From NCBI RefSeq assembly GCF_006716445.1, contig NZ_VFPA01000001.1:1364001-1428000 (forward strand): DNA of 64,000 nucleotides, written 5' to 3'. Positions 1 through 9,680 of the stretch are shown in pieces. This DNA is from Pseudonocardia kunmingensis (GTDB lineage Bacteria; Actinomycetota; Actinomycetes; Mycobacteriales; Pseudonocardiaceae). A program made the translations under genes and the position numbers. Under the pieces are notes generated by a model. That model was given only the letters and a program-made list of their open reading frames with translations. It was not told the DNA's origin and ran no database searches. The first letter of the stretch is position 1, and every line of letters begins with the position of its first letter.

Positions 1-403
1 CGTAGGCCGCGAGCGCCCCGATGGCGACCACGAGCACCGTGGACGGCACCGCGATCAGCACGGTGTTCCACAGCGAGCCCAGCACGACGCCGTCCGACAG
101 CAGCGCGGCGTAGTTGGCCAGGGTGAGCTGCGCGGGCGCGGTGAACACCGTCCACCACCCGCTGCGCGCACCGTCCTCCCCGGGGCGCAGCGAGGCCACC
201 AGCAGCCCCAGCACCGGCAGCAGCCAGAAGACGGCCACCGCGGTCAGCACGATCCGCACCACCGGGCCGCCCATGCGCGCGACCAGCCGCGCGGCGAGCG
301 GGCGGCGGGGCACCGGGTCACCGTCGCCGGGGCCGCCGCCGGGATCATCGGGTGGATCGGCGGCAGGCGCACCCCGCGCCGCCGCGCCGAGCACCGAGGT
401 CAT
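1..403 (-). CDS. Carbohydrate ABC transporter permease, MalG-type (partial, C-terminus outside window)
   Basis: Only the first ~134 residues are present; the gene runs off the left edge. It encodes an inner-membrane permease that would pair with the MalF-type permease encoded just upstream. A Gly/Pro/Asp-rich cytoplasmic N-terminus is followed by one clear hydrophobic helix (VLTAVAVFWLLPVLGLLVAS region) and the start of a second. The ATG at 401-403 overlaps the TGA of the preceding permease in an ATGA junction, so translation is probably coupled. The EAA loop that docks the ATPase lies beyond the window. The family call rests on position in the operon and on the MalG-like N-terminal pattern. 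Confidence 0.85.
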   Translation of the reverse strand, partial: MTSVLGAAARGAPAADPPDDPGGGPGDGDPVPRRPLAARLVARMGGPVVRIVLTAVAVFWLLPVLGLLVASLRPGEDGARSGWWTVFTAPAQLTLANYAALLSDGVVLGSLWNTVLIAVPSTVLVVAIGALAAY

Positions 404-1701
404 CCCTGGTCCCCCCTGAACCGCCGGATGTTGAACACCATGGCCGGTACCACGAGCAGGAACAGCAGCACGGCGAGCGCGCTGCCGAGCCCCTGGTCGC
501 CGCCACCGGCCCCGAACGAGACCTGCCACATCTGCAGCGCCAGCACGTTCGCCTCCTCCTGCACCGACCCGGGCGCGGTGACGAAGACGAGGTCGAACAC
601 CTTCAACACGTTGATCACCAGGGTCACGACCACGACCAGCAGAACGGGCGAGAGCAGCGGCACCGTCACGCGGCGGAACACCTGCCACTCGGTGGCCCCG
701 TCCACCCGCGCCGCTTCGAGGGCGTCGCGGGGGATGGACGCGAGGCCGGCCGCGATCAACGTCATCGCGAACCCGGACATGATCCACAGCCATGCCGAGA
801 TCACCACGGGCGTGACCAGGACCGGCCCCAGCCAGGTCAGCCCGCGGAACGGCTCGGCGAAGCTCGCTCCCGGCAGCCGGACCGCGTAGGTGCCCGCGGC
901 GAGGTCGGGCACCGTGAACCGGCCGTCGTCACCGGTGGTCGCGGTGGCCACGACCCGGTCCCCGGCGACGACCTCGACCGCGACGCCCGGCACGCCACGC
1001 TCCCCCTCGTCGACCAGCCCGGTCCGGTCCGGCCCGCTGCCGACGTCGAGCCACACCAGGCCGCGCAGGCCCGGACCGGGTTCGGGGACGGCCGCCGCCG
1101 CGGCCGTCGGCGGCAGGTCGGCGGGGTCGTAGCCGGTGAGCGGCAGCGCGAGCGCGTCCTGCGCCGCGACCGGGGCGGACGTGACGAGCGCACCGTCGGG
1201 AGCGACGACGAGGCCGCCGCCGTCGCGGGGCCGGGCCCCCGGGTAGGGCGCCGACGCGGTGAACGCGTCGTGCACGGCGACGACCACCGCGTTGGCCAGG
1301 CCGCTGTCCGGGTCCTCGTCGTAGACCAGGCGGAAGATGATCCCGGAGGCGACCAGGGAGATCGCCAGCGGCATGAACATCACCAGCCGGAACGCGGCGG
1401 CCCACCGGACCCGCTCGGTCAGGACCGCGAGGACCAGCCCGATCCCGGTCACCAGGGTCGGCGCCACCAGCACCCAGATCGCGCTGTTGCGCATCGCCAC
1501 GAGCGTCCGGTCGTCGGTGAAGGCGGTGCGGTAGTTGTCGAGCCCGACGAACCGCGTGCCGGGCGCGTCGAAGAGGCTGCGCACCACCGAATAGACCGCC
1601 GGGTAGACGAGGAAGACGGCCATCAGCGCCACCGCGGGCGCGAGGAACGCCCACGCCATCCACCGCCCGCCGCGGGCCGGGGTGCCCGCGCGGCGCGTCA
1701 C
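400..1701 (-). CDS. Carbohydrate ABC transporter permease, MalF-type, with a large extracytoplasmic insert domain
   Basis: An inner-membrane permease of about 433 residues, long for this family (usually ~300). TM1 lies near residues 15-40 and further helices near 70-120. After the third helix (ending near FRLVYDEDP, residue ~125) comes an insert of about 165 residues before the helices resume at PVLVTPVVISAWLW (~295). The insert's second half (residues ~214-280) looks like an SdrD-B/Cna-B type beta-sandwich, with GVPGVAVEVV, TGDDGRFTVPDLAAGTYAV and similar strands. The EAA loop is present (EAARVDGATEWQVF). In E. coli MalF the comparable P2 loop contacts the binding protein, so I infer a docking role. 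The GTG start overlaps the TGA of the binding protein (GTGA). Confidence 0.9.
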   Translation of the reverse strand: MTRRAGTPARGGRWMAWAFLAPAVALMAVFLVYPAVYSVVRSLFDAPGTRFVGLDNYRTAFTDDRTLVAMRNSAIWVLVAPTLVTGIGLVLAVLTERVRWAAAFRLVMFMPLAISLVASGIIFRLVYDEDPDSGLANAVVVAVHDAFTASAPYPGARPRDGGGLVVAPDGALVTSAPVAAQDALALPLTGYDPADLPPTAAAAAVPEPGPGLRGLVWLDVGSGPDRTGLVDEGERGVPGVAVEVVAGDRVVATATTGDDGRFTVPDLAAGTYAVRLPGASFAEPFRGLTWLGPVLVTPVVISAWLWIMSGFAMTLIAAGLASIPRDALEAARVDGATEWQVFRRVTVPLLSPVLLVVVVTLVINVLKVFDLVFVTAPGSVQEEANVLALQMWQVSFGAGGGDQGLGSALAVLLFLLVVPAMVFNIRRFRGDQG

Positions 1702-3002
1702 CGTCCACCACCGTCGTACGCGGCGGCGGCCTCGGCCTCGAGGTCGGCGAGGATCCGGTCGATGCGCGACGGGTCGGCGAGGTAGTCCTGCATCGCCCGC
1801 CAGAACCCGTCGCCGCGGATGCCGCCCAGGGCGGTGGGCATCAGGTCGGACATGTCGAACCGCACGTTCTCGGCGTTCACCAGCTCGTCGGCGATCTGCC
1901 GGGTGGTGTCGTCGGGGTAGTCGCCCAGCTCGACCTGCCGGTTCGGGGAGACGAACCCGCCGTGCTGCGCCCAGATCGACGCGGCCTCCGACGAGGCCAG
2001 GAAGCGCATCAGCTCGGCGGTGCCCGGCTCGTCGGTCAGCGCGACCAGTGTGTCGCCGCCGCTGACGACGGAACGGACGGGGCCGATCCGGGGGAACGGG
2101 AAGACGCGTGCGTCGCGCCCCACGGTCGCCGAGGTGCTCTCCGCGATCGCCCCGGCCACGAAGTCCGCCTCGTAGACGATCGAGGCCTGCGGATCGGCGC
2201 CGAAGACGTCCACGACCGACTCGGTGAACTCGGTGTGCAGGGCACCGGAGACGCCGCCGGGCAGGTACTCGGGGCGGAAGGCCTGGCCGAGCGTCTCCAG
2301 CGCGGTGCGCACCGACGGGTGCGTCCACGGGATCTCGTGGTCGGCGAGGCGGTCGTACATCTGTCCGCCGGCCGTCTGGAGGTAGACGTTCTCGAACCAG
2401 TCGGTGAGGACCCAGCCGTCGGCGCCGCCGACCGAGAGCGGGGTGTCGCCGGTGTCGGAGAGCTTGCGCAGCGTCTCGGTGAACGCGTCCCACGTGCGTG
2501 GCGGGGTGAAGCCGGGGCCGAGCTGCTCCGCGTCGTACCAGACCGTGGACTTGTTCGCCGCCTTGAACACGAGCCCGAACAGCTCGCCGTCCACCGTGCC
2601 GAGCCCCTTCCAGACCGGCGCGAACTGCGCGTCGATCACGGACTCGGTGGCGGCGTCGAGCGGGACCAGGGACCCGGCCCGCGCCAGTGTGCGCACGAGC
2701 GCGGGCTGGGAGATCCCCGCGACGTCGGGCGGGGAGCCGCCCGCCAGCCGGGTGGCGAGCAGGGTGGGCACCTCGTCGCCACCCGAGACGTAGGTGACGG
2801 TGGTCCCGGTCCGGCGCTCGAACACCTCCAGCACCCGCTCGAACGCCGCCTGCTCCTCGTCGGACCAGACCGCGAGGACCTCGATGCTCCGCCCGGACAG
2901 CCCCGGTCCCCCGCGCCCCGCCTCCGGGTTCGCGCACCCCGCCACCACGACCACCACCGCGACCAGCACCGGGAGGCACCTGCGCAACGCTCCGCTCCGC
3001 AT
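1698..3002 (-). CDS. Extracellular sugar-binding lipoprotein of an ABC importer (MalE/UgpB-like)
   Basis: Cluster-1 type solute-binding protein of about 434 residues, expected on the outer face of the membrane, where it captures a sugar or oligosaccharide and delivers it to the permeases encoded downstream. The N-terminus has basic residues, a Val-rich hydrophobic stretch and a lipobox ending VVAGC, giving a lipidated Cys at about residue 23. The mature part begins with the family-typical strand IEVLAVWSDEEQAAFERVLE and has the common TWDAFTETL segment. It starts 5 bp after the stop of the ATPase gene and its stop overlaps the next start, so this is one operon. The substrate cannot be read from sequence. 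Confidence 0.9.
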   Translation of the reverse strand: MRSGALRRCLPVLVAVVVVVAGCANPEAGRGGPGLSGRSIEVLAVWSDEEQAAFERVLEVFERRTGTTVTYVSGGDEVPTLLATRLAGGSPPDVAGISQPALVRTLARAGSLVPLDAATESVIDAQFAPVWKGLGTVDGELFGLVFKAANKSTVWYDAEQLGPGFTPPRTWDAFTETLRKLSDTGDTPLSVGGADGWVLTDWFENVYLQTAGGQMYDRLADHEIPWTHPSVRTALETLGQAFRPEYLPGGVSGALHTEFTESVVDVFGADPQASIVYEADFVAGAIAESTSATVGRDARVFPFPRIGPVRSVVSGGDTLVALTDEPGTAELMRFLASSEAASIWAQHGGFVSPNRQVELGDYPDDTTRQIADELVNAENVRFDMSDLMPTALGGIRGDGFWRAMQDYLADPSRIDRILADLEAEAAAAYDGGGR

Positions 3003-3007
3003 CGGCG

Positions 3008-4195
<1,188 letters not shown>

Positions 4196-4280
4196 GATGC
4201 TCCCGTCGACGTCGCCGAGCGGCCCCCCGAACGCCGAATCGTAGGGACGCGCGCCCGAAGGCGACCTTAAGGAGCCGCCA

Positions 4281-4302
4281 GATCCCGATGAAGGTCGGGA
4301 TC
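4281..4302. promoter_or_regulatory. Short hairpin in the divergent importer / two-component intergenic region
   Basis: Inverted repeat with arms GATCCCGA and TCGGGATC around a 6-nt loop. It lies between the divergent ATPase gene (start 4195) and response-regulator gene (start 4354), where an operator for either promoter could sit. Its function is unknown. Confidence 0.35.
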
Positions 4303-4353
4303 GCAGCGGAGGGCGGTTCCCGAACGGGTCACCCGGCATCTACGGTTCCGACC

Positions 4354-5058
4354 ATGGCGCTGGTGCTACTGGTCGAGGACGACCACGCCGTGCGGACGGC
4401 GATGACGGGGGCGCTGCGCGAGGCCGGGTACGTCGTCCAGCCGGTCGGCAGCGCCCTGGACGCCTTGCGCACCGTCACCGACGACCACGTCGACCTCGTG
4501 GTGCTCGACCTCGGGCTGCCCGACCTCGACGGGTTCGAGGCCCTGCGGTTGCTCCGCGGCGTCAGCACGGTCCCGGTGATCATCGCCACGGCCCGCACCG
4601 ACGAGCCGACGATCGTGCGGCTGCTCAACGCGGGCGCCGACGACTACGTCACCAAGCCGTTCTCCAGCGACCACCTCGCCGCCCGCGTCGGCGCGGTCCT
4701 GCGGCGGTCCGCGGCGCCGGAGCCGGCGGACGACGGGCGGATCGAGGTCGGCGACCTGGTGGTGGACCCCGCCACCCGGGAGGCCCGCATCGGCGCCACC
4801 CCCCTCACGCTCACCCGCCGCGAGTTCGACCTGCTCGCCTACCTCGCGGCGCGCAGCGGGAAGGTCGTGTCCAAGTCGGAGCTGTGCCGCGAGGTCTGGC
4901 GCCAGCCCAACCTGCACCTCGACCAGACGATCGACGTGCACCTGTCGTGGCTGCGCCGCAAGCTCGGCGAGACCGCGGCCGAGCCGAGGTTCCTGCACAC
5001 CGTGCGCGGCGTCGGCATCAAGCTCGTCGACCCCTGCGGAACGTCCGCACCCGCCTGA
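4354..5058 (+). CDS. Two-component response regulator, OmpR/PhoP family
   Basis: DNA-binding response regulator of about 234 residues. The receiver domain has the acidic pair in VLLVEDDH (D9, D10), phospho-acceptor D52 in VVLDLGLPDLDG, and conserved K101 in DDYVTKPF. The C-terminal winged helix (residues ~130-230) shows LTRREFDLLAYLAARSGKVV and the RRKLGE...VRGVGIKL ending typical of OmpR-type wings. The ATG at 4354 is used because the receiver begins directly there. No clear Shine-Dalgarno is visible, so the mRNA may be leaderless or nearly so. The partner kinase follows 15 bp downstream. The target genes are not identifiable; the divergent sugar importer is one candidate. Confidence 0.93.
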   Translation: MALVLLVEDDHAVRTAMTGALREAGYVVQPVGSALDALRTVTDDHVDLVVLDLGLPDLDGFEALRLLRGVSTVPVIIATARTDEPTIVRLLNAGADDYVTKPFSSDHLAARVGAVLRRSAAPEPADDGRIEVGDLVVDPATREARIGATPLTLTRREFDLLAYLAARSGKVVSKSELCREVWRQPNLHLDQTIDVHLSWLRRKLGETAAEPRFLHTVRGVGIKLVDPCGTSAPA

Positions 5059-5073
5059 CGCGAGAGTGGAGCC

Positions 5074-6369
5074 GTGCGGCACCTCGTCCTCCGCCTGATC
5101 GTCGCCACCGCCGTGGCGAGCGTCGCCGCCGTCACCGCGGTGGCGCTGGTCGTGCAGCTCGCGGGCGAGCGCGACCGGCTGCGCAGCGCGTCGGAGTCCG
5201 ATCTCGCGGCGCTGGTCAGCCTGGCCGAGGCGACCCCGGACGGCGAGGCCCTGCTGCGCGGCATCGCCCGCACCGCCGCGGGTCGCGAGGGCAGGCTCGC
5301 CGTGCACGTGGCCGGGACGACCGTCGGCACTTCGCGGCTCGGGCCCGGCGCGCCGGCTCCCGGTGAGGTGCCCGTCGCGGGCGGCACCGTGCTGGCCCGC
5401 ACCGCGGGCCCGGCCGTCGTCGAGGTGTTCGTGCCCTACCGGGCCCCCGGCAGCGCCGAGCTCGGCCTCGCCGCGCTGCTGATCGGCACCGGCGCGCTGG
5501 TCGCGGGCGGCGGGGTGGCGGTGGCCGCGCGCCGGCTGCGGCCGGTCGTCGCCGACCTCACCACGCTCGCCACCGAGGCCGCGGCGATCGGGCGGGAGGA
5601 CGCGCCGCCGCCCGCCCGCCGGATGCACGTCCCGGAGACCGCGGCGCTCGCCCGGGCCCTCGCGGCGGTGACCGCCCGCTTCGCCGAGGCCCGCGCCCTC
5701 GAACGGCGCCTCGCCGCCGACCTGTCGCACCGGCTGCGGACCCCGCTCACCGCGCTCGCCCTCGACGCCGACGCGATCGGCGACGGCCCGGCGGCCGAAC
5801 GGGTGCGCCGGACCATCGCGTCCCTGGACGGCGACGTCGACGCGCTCATCCGCGCCACCCCCGCCCCCGACGCGGCCCCGGCCCGCTGCGACGTCGTCGC
5901 CGTCGTGCAGCGCCGGATGGCGTTCTGGTCGGCCCTCGCCCAGCACAGCAGGCGCTCCTGCGAGGTCCGCACCGCGCCGCCGCCCGCCACGATCGCGCTC
6001 GCCGAGGACGACCTCGCCGCGGTCGTCGACGCCCTGCTGGGCAACGTCTTCCGCTACACGCCCGACGGCACCGGCTTCGCCGTCTCCGTGGTGTCGCACG
6101 CCGGGTGGATCAGCCTCGTGGTCGACGACGCGGGACCGGGCGTCGCGGACCCGGCCGCCGCGCTCAGCCGCGGCGTCAGCTCCGGGGGTGGCACCGGGCT
6201 CGGCCTCGACATCGCCCGCGACGCCGTGGAGGCCACCGGCGGCACGATCCACGTCGAGCGGGCGGCGCTGGGCGGTGCCCGCATCCGGCTGCGCTTCGCC
6301 GACGCGGAGCACGAGGCGCCGCACGTGCCGCGCGCATGGCGGCTGTGGCGGGAGCCGGTAACCGGCTAG
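5074..6369 (+). CDS. Sensor histidine kinase
   Basis: Membrane sensor kinase of about 431 residues, partner of the response regulator 15 bp upstream. TM1 covers residues ~5-30 (LVLRLIVATAVASVAAVTAV), followed by a short extracytoplasmic sensor of ~95 residues. TM2 is near 130-152. A HAMP-like linker follows. The dimerisation/phosphotransfer helix reads DLSHRLRTPLTAL, with H219 as the likely phosphorylated residue. The catalytic domain has an N-box-like LLGNVFRYTPDGTG, a VDDAGPGV G1 motif and GTGLGLDIARDAV as G2. The GTG start follows GAGAGTGGAG. The gene ends just before a palindromic repeat that separates it from the convergent ATPase gene. Confidence 0.92.
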   Translation: MRHLVLRLIVATAVASVAAVTAVALVVQLAGERDRLRSASESDLAALVSLAEATPDGEALLRGIARTAAGREGRLAVHVAGTTVGTSRLGPGAPAPGEVPVAGGTVLARTAGPAVVEVFVPYRAPGSAELGLAALLIGTGALVAGGGVAVAARRLRPVVADLTTLATEAAAIGREDAPPPARRMHVPETAALARALAAVTARFAEARALERRLAADLSHRLRTPLTALALDADAIGDGPAAERVRRTIASLDGDVDALIRATPAPDAAPARCDVVAVVQRRMAFWSALAQHSRRSCEVRTAPPPATIALAEDDLAAVVDALLGNVFRYTPDGTGFAVSVVSHAGWISLVVDDAGPGVADPAAALSRGVSSGGGTGLGLDIARDAVEATGGTIHVERAALGGARIRLRFADAEHEAPHVPRAWRLWREPVTG

Positions 6370-6378
6370 CCGCCGCCA

Positions 6379-6429
6379 TGACGAACGGCACTTTCGTCGG
6401 TTAGGCACCGACGAGAGTGCCGCTCGTCA
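6379..6429. repeat. Dispersed palindromic repeat, copy 1 of 7
   Basis: Inverted repeat with left arm TGACGAACGGCACTTTCGTC and a right arm from CCGACGAGAG to CGCTCGTCA, two mismatches, and a 7-nt loop TTAGGCA. It lies between the convergent kinase and EspI-like ATPase genes, and its right edge contains the TGA stop of the ATPase gene. It could act as a bidirectional terminator, although no T-run follows. Confidence 0.85.
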
Positions 6430-7563
6430 GTTGGGGAGCCTGATCAGATCGGCGCCGACACCCACCGGCGTGGCGTCGAACCGGTCGGCCAGGTGCGCGG
6501 CGAGCGCGCGGAACGCGTCGTGGGTCGCGGGCCGGATCCGATCCAGGTCGATCCGGGCGCCGGTGGCGAGGTGCGGGTCGTGGGGCACCTCGACGACCGC
6601 GCGGCAGCGGCCCTCGAAGTGGCGGCGCACGCGCGCGGTATCGACGTGCTTTCCGGCCCGGTCGCAGGTCAGCACGAGCACGGCGGCGCCCACGCGGTCG
6701 GCGTGCCCGCGCACCGTGAGCCAGTCGAGGGTCTTGGTCACCCGGCTCGCGCCGTCCGCCGTGGGTGAACCGACGATCACCAGGTTGTCCGCGAGCGCCA
6801 GCGTGCCGGCGATCGCGGAGTGCACGAGGCCGCTGCCCGAGTCGGTGATGACCACGTCGTAGAAGCGCCGCAGGACCGTGCACACGCGCTCGTACTCGTC
6901 GCGGTCGAACGCCGCGCTCATCGCCGGGTCCTGCTCGGAGGCCAGCACCTGCAACCGCCCGGCCAGGCTGGTGAAGCGCGCGACGTCGGCGAGGGAGCGC
7001 AGCGACTCGATCTGGCCCACCATCTCCCGCACGGTCGTCGAGGCGTCACCGGTGAGCCGGTCGGCGAGGGTGCCCGCATTCGGGTTGGCGTCGACCGCGA
7101 CGATGCGGTCGCCCCGGTTCTCCGCGAGGACCAGGCCGACGCAGGCGGCGACGGTCGTCTTCCCGACACCGCCGTTGATCGAGGTGACGGCGATCTGGTG
7201 GGCGTTGCCGAGCGGCCTGCGGATGCGCCGGACCTGCTCGCGGCGCGCGTGCTCGGCGGGCCCGACCCCGGGGTTCAGCAGGCCACCGGTGGCCGAGAAG
7301 AGCAGGCCCCGCCAGCCGTCGGTCGGCCGGTCGACGCGCCGCCGGACGATGGTGTCGGAGGTGAGGGCGTCCGCGTCGGGGCCGCCGAGGTCCGCCGGGG
7401 CCAGGCCCGTCCTGCGGTGCGGAGCGGGAGACGCCGGGCCCCCCTCCTCGGTGCCGGGCCGCCGGCGCTGGGAGCGGCTGGGGCGCGCCGCGGACCCGTC
7501 GTGGTCCCCGACCGGCCGCGCACCTGCGCGACCGTCGGCCTGCTCGTCCCCCGGGCCGCTCAC
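6427..7563 (-). CDS. EspI/MinD-like P-loop ATPase, paralog 1 (signature lysine replaced)
   Basis: About 378 residues. A disordered Arg/Gly/Pro-rich N-terminus precedes a conserved linker (GWRGLLFSATGGLLNPG) and a MinD/ParA-type ATPase domain. The family resembles the ATPase part of the type VII secretion accessory EspI. The deviant Walker A reads INGGVGKTTVAA: the 'signature' Lys is Asn here, and DANPNAGTL replaces the DANPDAGTL of its three paralogs, so ATP hydrolysis or dimerisation may be altered. Other shared blocks are VVITDSGSGLVHSA and VEVPHDPHLATGA. I chose the GTG at 7563 (VSGPGDE) by analogy with paralog 3 (VSGQDLG); a GTG at 7584 is the alternative. It is last of three genes in a minus-strand run. 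Confidence 0.85.
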   Translation of the reverse strand: MSGPGDEQADGRAGARPVGDHDGSAARPSRSQRRRPGTEEGGPASPAPHRRTGLAPADLGGPDADALTSDTIVRRRVDRPTDGWRGLLFSATGGLLNPGVGPAEHARREQVRRIRRPLGNAHQIAVTSINGGVGKTTVAACVGLVLAENRGDRIVAVDANPNAGTLADRLTGDASTTVREMVGQIESLRSLADVARFTSLAGRLQVLASEQDPAMSAAFDRDEYERVCTVLRRFYDVVITDSGSGLVHSAIAGTLALADNLVIVGSPTADGASRVTKTLDWLTVRGHADRVGAAVLVLTCDRAGKHVDTARVRRHFEGRCRAVVEVPHDPHLATGARIDLDRIRPATHDAFRALAAHLADRFDATPVGVGADLIRLPN

Positions 7564-7650
7564 CCGACCACCCCGTTCCCCCACCGTGGTTGTGTCTTGA
7601 TGATCTCGCCGGGAGGCTACCGGGTGCCCGTCCCACCCGGCGCCGCGAAC

Positions 7651-8094
7651 TCAGCCCGCGGGCTCGACCTCGAACTCGGCCGCGCCACCGTCGACGCTCC
7701 CGACCGTGATCCGGTACGGGCCCACCGCGGCGGCCGAGCCCGGCGCCACCGTCGCCGTGGCGCCGTCCGCGGAGAAGGTCACGCCCGAGCCGTCGATCGC
7801 CTCGATCGCGATCAACGGGCCCGATCCGCAGGAGAACGAGGTCCGCCCGTTCGTCGTGACGGTGCGCCCACCTGCCCCCGAACTGCTGATGGAGCCCGAC
7901 GACGAGGCCCGCACCTCGCACCCCGACGCCGACGGCCCCGAGTCGGGCGCCGGCGCGGCCTGCGCGCTCGGCGAGGCGGCACCCGGGGTCGGTTCCCCCG
8001 GGACGGTGGTGGAGCAGGCCGAGGTCAGCAGCGCGGCCGCCGCGACGCCGGCGAGCAGGCGGGGCAACGCAGGGAAGATCTTCACAGCGGGCAT
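7651..8094 (-). CDS. Small secreted lipoprotein of unknown function
   Basis: About 147 residues. An N-terminal hydrophobic segment (LLAGVAAAALLTSAC) ends in a lipobox with Cys near residue 27. A Pro/Ala/Ser-rich spacer follows, then a ~90-residue mature domain with alternating hydrophobic residues and two further Cys (SGCEVRASS and SFSCGSG) that could form a disulfide. The pattern suggests a small beta-rich extracytoplasmic domain, but I recognise no family. It starts 12 bp after EspI-like ATPase 2 and lies upstream of ATPase 1, so it probably belongs to the same operon and may be the envelope-facing partner of the ATPases (inference). Confidence 0.75.
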   Translation of the reverse strand: MPAVKIFPALPRLLAGVAAAALLTSACSTTVPGEPTPGAASPSAQAAPAPDSGPSASGCEVRASSSGSISSSGAGGRTVTTNGRTSFSCGSGPLIAIEAIDGSGVTFSADGATATVAPGSAAAVGPYRITVGSVDGGAAEFEVEPAG

Positions 8095-8105
8095 GGTGCC
8101 GCCGA

Positions 8106-9680
8106 TCACGCGCCGTCGCCAGGCCGGCCGGCGAGGACGTCGACGCGCGGCGCGACGACCGGCTCGTCGGCGAAGTCGTCGGCGACGAGCGCGGCGATCT
8201 CGAGGAACGCGTCCGAGGTGGCGGTGCGCAGGGCGCCGAGCTCGATCCGCCCACCGGTGGCGAGGTGCGGGTCGTGCGGCACCACGACCACCGCGCGGCA
8301 GCGGGCCGAGAAGTGCCCGACCAGCAGGTCGGTGTCGATCTCCTTGCTCGTCCGGTCCCCGGACAGGACGACCACCGCGCGCTCGACCATCCGGCCGTGG
8401 CCGTGCGCGACCAGCCAGTCCAGCGTCTTGGCGGCCCGGCTGGCACCGTCGATCGTGAGCGACCCCACGACCACCAGCCCGTTCGCGAGCGCGAGTGTGC
8501 CGTCCATGGCCGAGTGCACCATGCCGGTGCCGGAGTCGGTGACCACGACGTTGTAGAACCGGGCGAGCACCGCGCACACCCGCTCGTACTCGGCGCGGTC
8601 GAACGCCTCGCTGCGCGCCGGGTCCTGCTCCGAGGCGAGCACCTGGAGCCGTCCCGCGAGGGTGGTGAACCGGGCCACGTCGCTGAGCGAGCGCAGGTCC
8701 CCGATCCCGTCGAGCAGGTCGCGGACGGTGGAGTCGGTCTTGCCGGTCAGCCGCTCGGCGAGCGTCCCGGCGTCGGGGTTGGCGTCGAGGGCGATGATCC
8801 GGTCACCGCGGTGCTCGGCGAGCACCAGGCCCAGCAGTGCGGTCACCGTGGTCTTCCCGACGCCGCCCTTCATCGACACCACCGCGATCTGGCGCGGGCC
8901 GGGCAGGGGTCGCCGCACCCGCAGCGCGAGCTCCTGACGACGTTCCTCGGCCGACCCGATCCCCGGGTTCACCAGGCCCCCGCTGACCAGGTGGACCGCG
9001 CGGCGCCAACCGGAGCCCGGCCGGTCGGAGCGGCGCCGGACGATCGTGTACTCGCTCAGCGCGGAGGCATCACCGATGTGCGCGTCGACCGTTGGCCTGA
9101 CGGGCGCCGGCCCGGGCGGCAGCAGGTCCGGCGGCTGCGCCCGTGGCGGCGCCGGTGGAGGTGCCGTGCGCGGCGGGGGCGGCGGGCCCGACACGGACGG
9201 TCCCGGCGCAGACGGCCTTGGTGCGGTCGGTCCGGGCGGTCGCGATGCGGACGGCCCCGGGCCAGGCGGTCTCGGCGCAGCCCATCCCACGTCGGACGGT
9301 CGTCGTGCGACCGATCCCGGGCCGGACGGCCTCGGCGCGGACGGCCCCGGCGGTCTCGGCGCAGCTGGTCCCGCGCCGGACGACGGCGGTGCGCCCGATC
9401 CCGGGCCAGGCGGTCTCGGGGCGGCCGATCCCGGCCCCGGGGTTCGCGGCACGGGAGCGTGCGCAGGTGGGCCCGGCGGTCGCGGCGCAGCAGGCCCTCG
9501 TCCGGACGGTCGCGGCGCGGACGGCCCCGGCGGCGCGGACGGTGACGGCGCGGACGGCGGCGGAGGCGTCGGTGGGGACGCGGAGGGCGGCGGAGATGCG
9601 GCAGGCCGCGGCGGCTCCGTCCCGGGCGCCTCCGTGCCGGGATCGCGCGAGTTCCCCCGTGCGAACGATCGCTTCGGCAC
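8106..9680 (-). CDS. EspI/MinD-like P-loop ATPase, paralog 2, with long Pro-rich N-terminus
   Basis: About 524 residues. The first ~190 are a low-complexity Pro/Ala/Gly/Ser region with repeated PRPPGP-like units, as in EspI of mycobacterial ESX systems, whose N-terminus is also Pro-rich. A conserved linker (SGWRRAVHLVSGGLVNPG) leads into the ATPase domain, with deviant Walker A SMKGGVGKTTVTA (signature Lys intact), DANPDAGTLAERL, VVVTDSGTGMVHSAM and DPHLATGGRIEL. The GTG start at 9680 has a strong GGGGGAGGGAC just upstream. It heads the three-gene minus-strand run ATPase 2, lipoprotein, ATPase 1. No ESX core gene is seen nearby. Confidence 0.88.
   Translation of the reverse strand: MPKRSFARGNSRDPGTEAPGTEPPRPAASPPPSASPPTPPPPSAPSPSAPPGPSAPRPSGRGPAAPRPPGPPAHAPVPRTPGPGSAAPRPPGPGSGAPPSSGAGPAAPRPPGPSAPRPSGPGSVARRPSDVGWAAPRPPGPGPSASRPPGPTAPRPSAPGPSVSGPPPPPRTAPPPAPPRAQPPDLLPPGPAPVRPTVDAHIGDASALSEYTIVRRRSDRPGSGWRRAVHLVSGGLVNPGIGSAEERRQELALRVRRPLPGPRQIAVVSMKGGVGKTTVTALLGLVLAEHRGDRIIALDANPDAGTLAERLTGKTDSTVRDLLDGIGDLRSLSDVARFTTLAGRLQVLASEQDPARSEAFDRAEYERVCAVLARFYNVVVTDSGTGMVHSAMDGTLALANGLVVVGSLTIDGASRAAKTLDWLVAHGHGRMVERAVVVLSGDRTSKEIDTDLLVGHFSARCRAVVVVPHDPHLATGGRIELGALRTATSDAFLEIAALVADDFADEPVVAPRVDVLAGRPGDGA

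Noticed and set aside
352..1785. Long plus-strand frame (477 codons) opposite the MalF-type permease
   Set aside because: Arg/His/Gly-rich composition typical of an antisense shadow of a high-GC gene; the minus-strand permease has clear family motifs.
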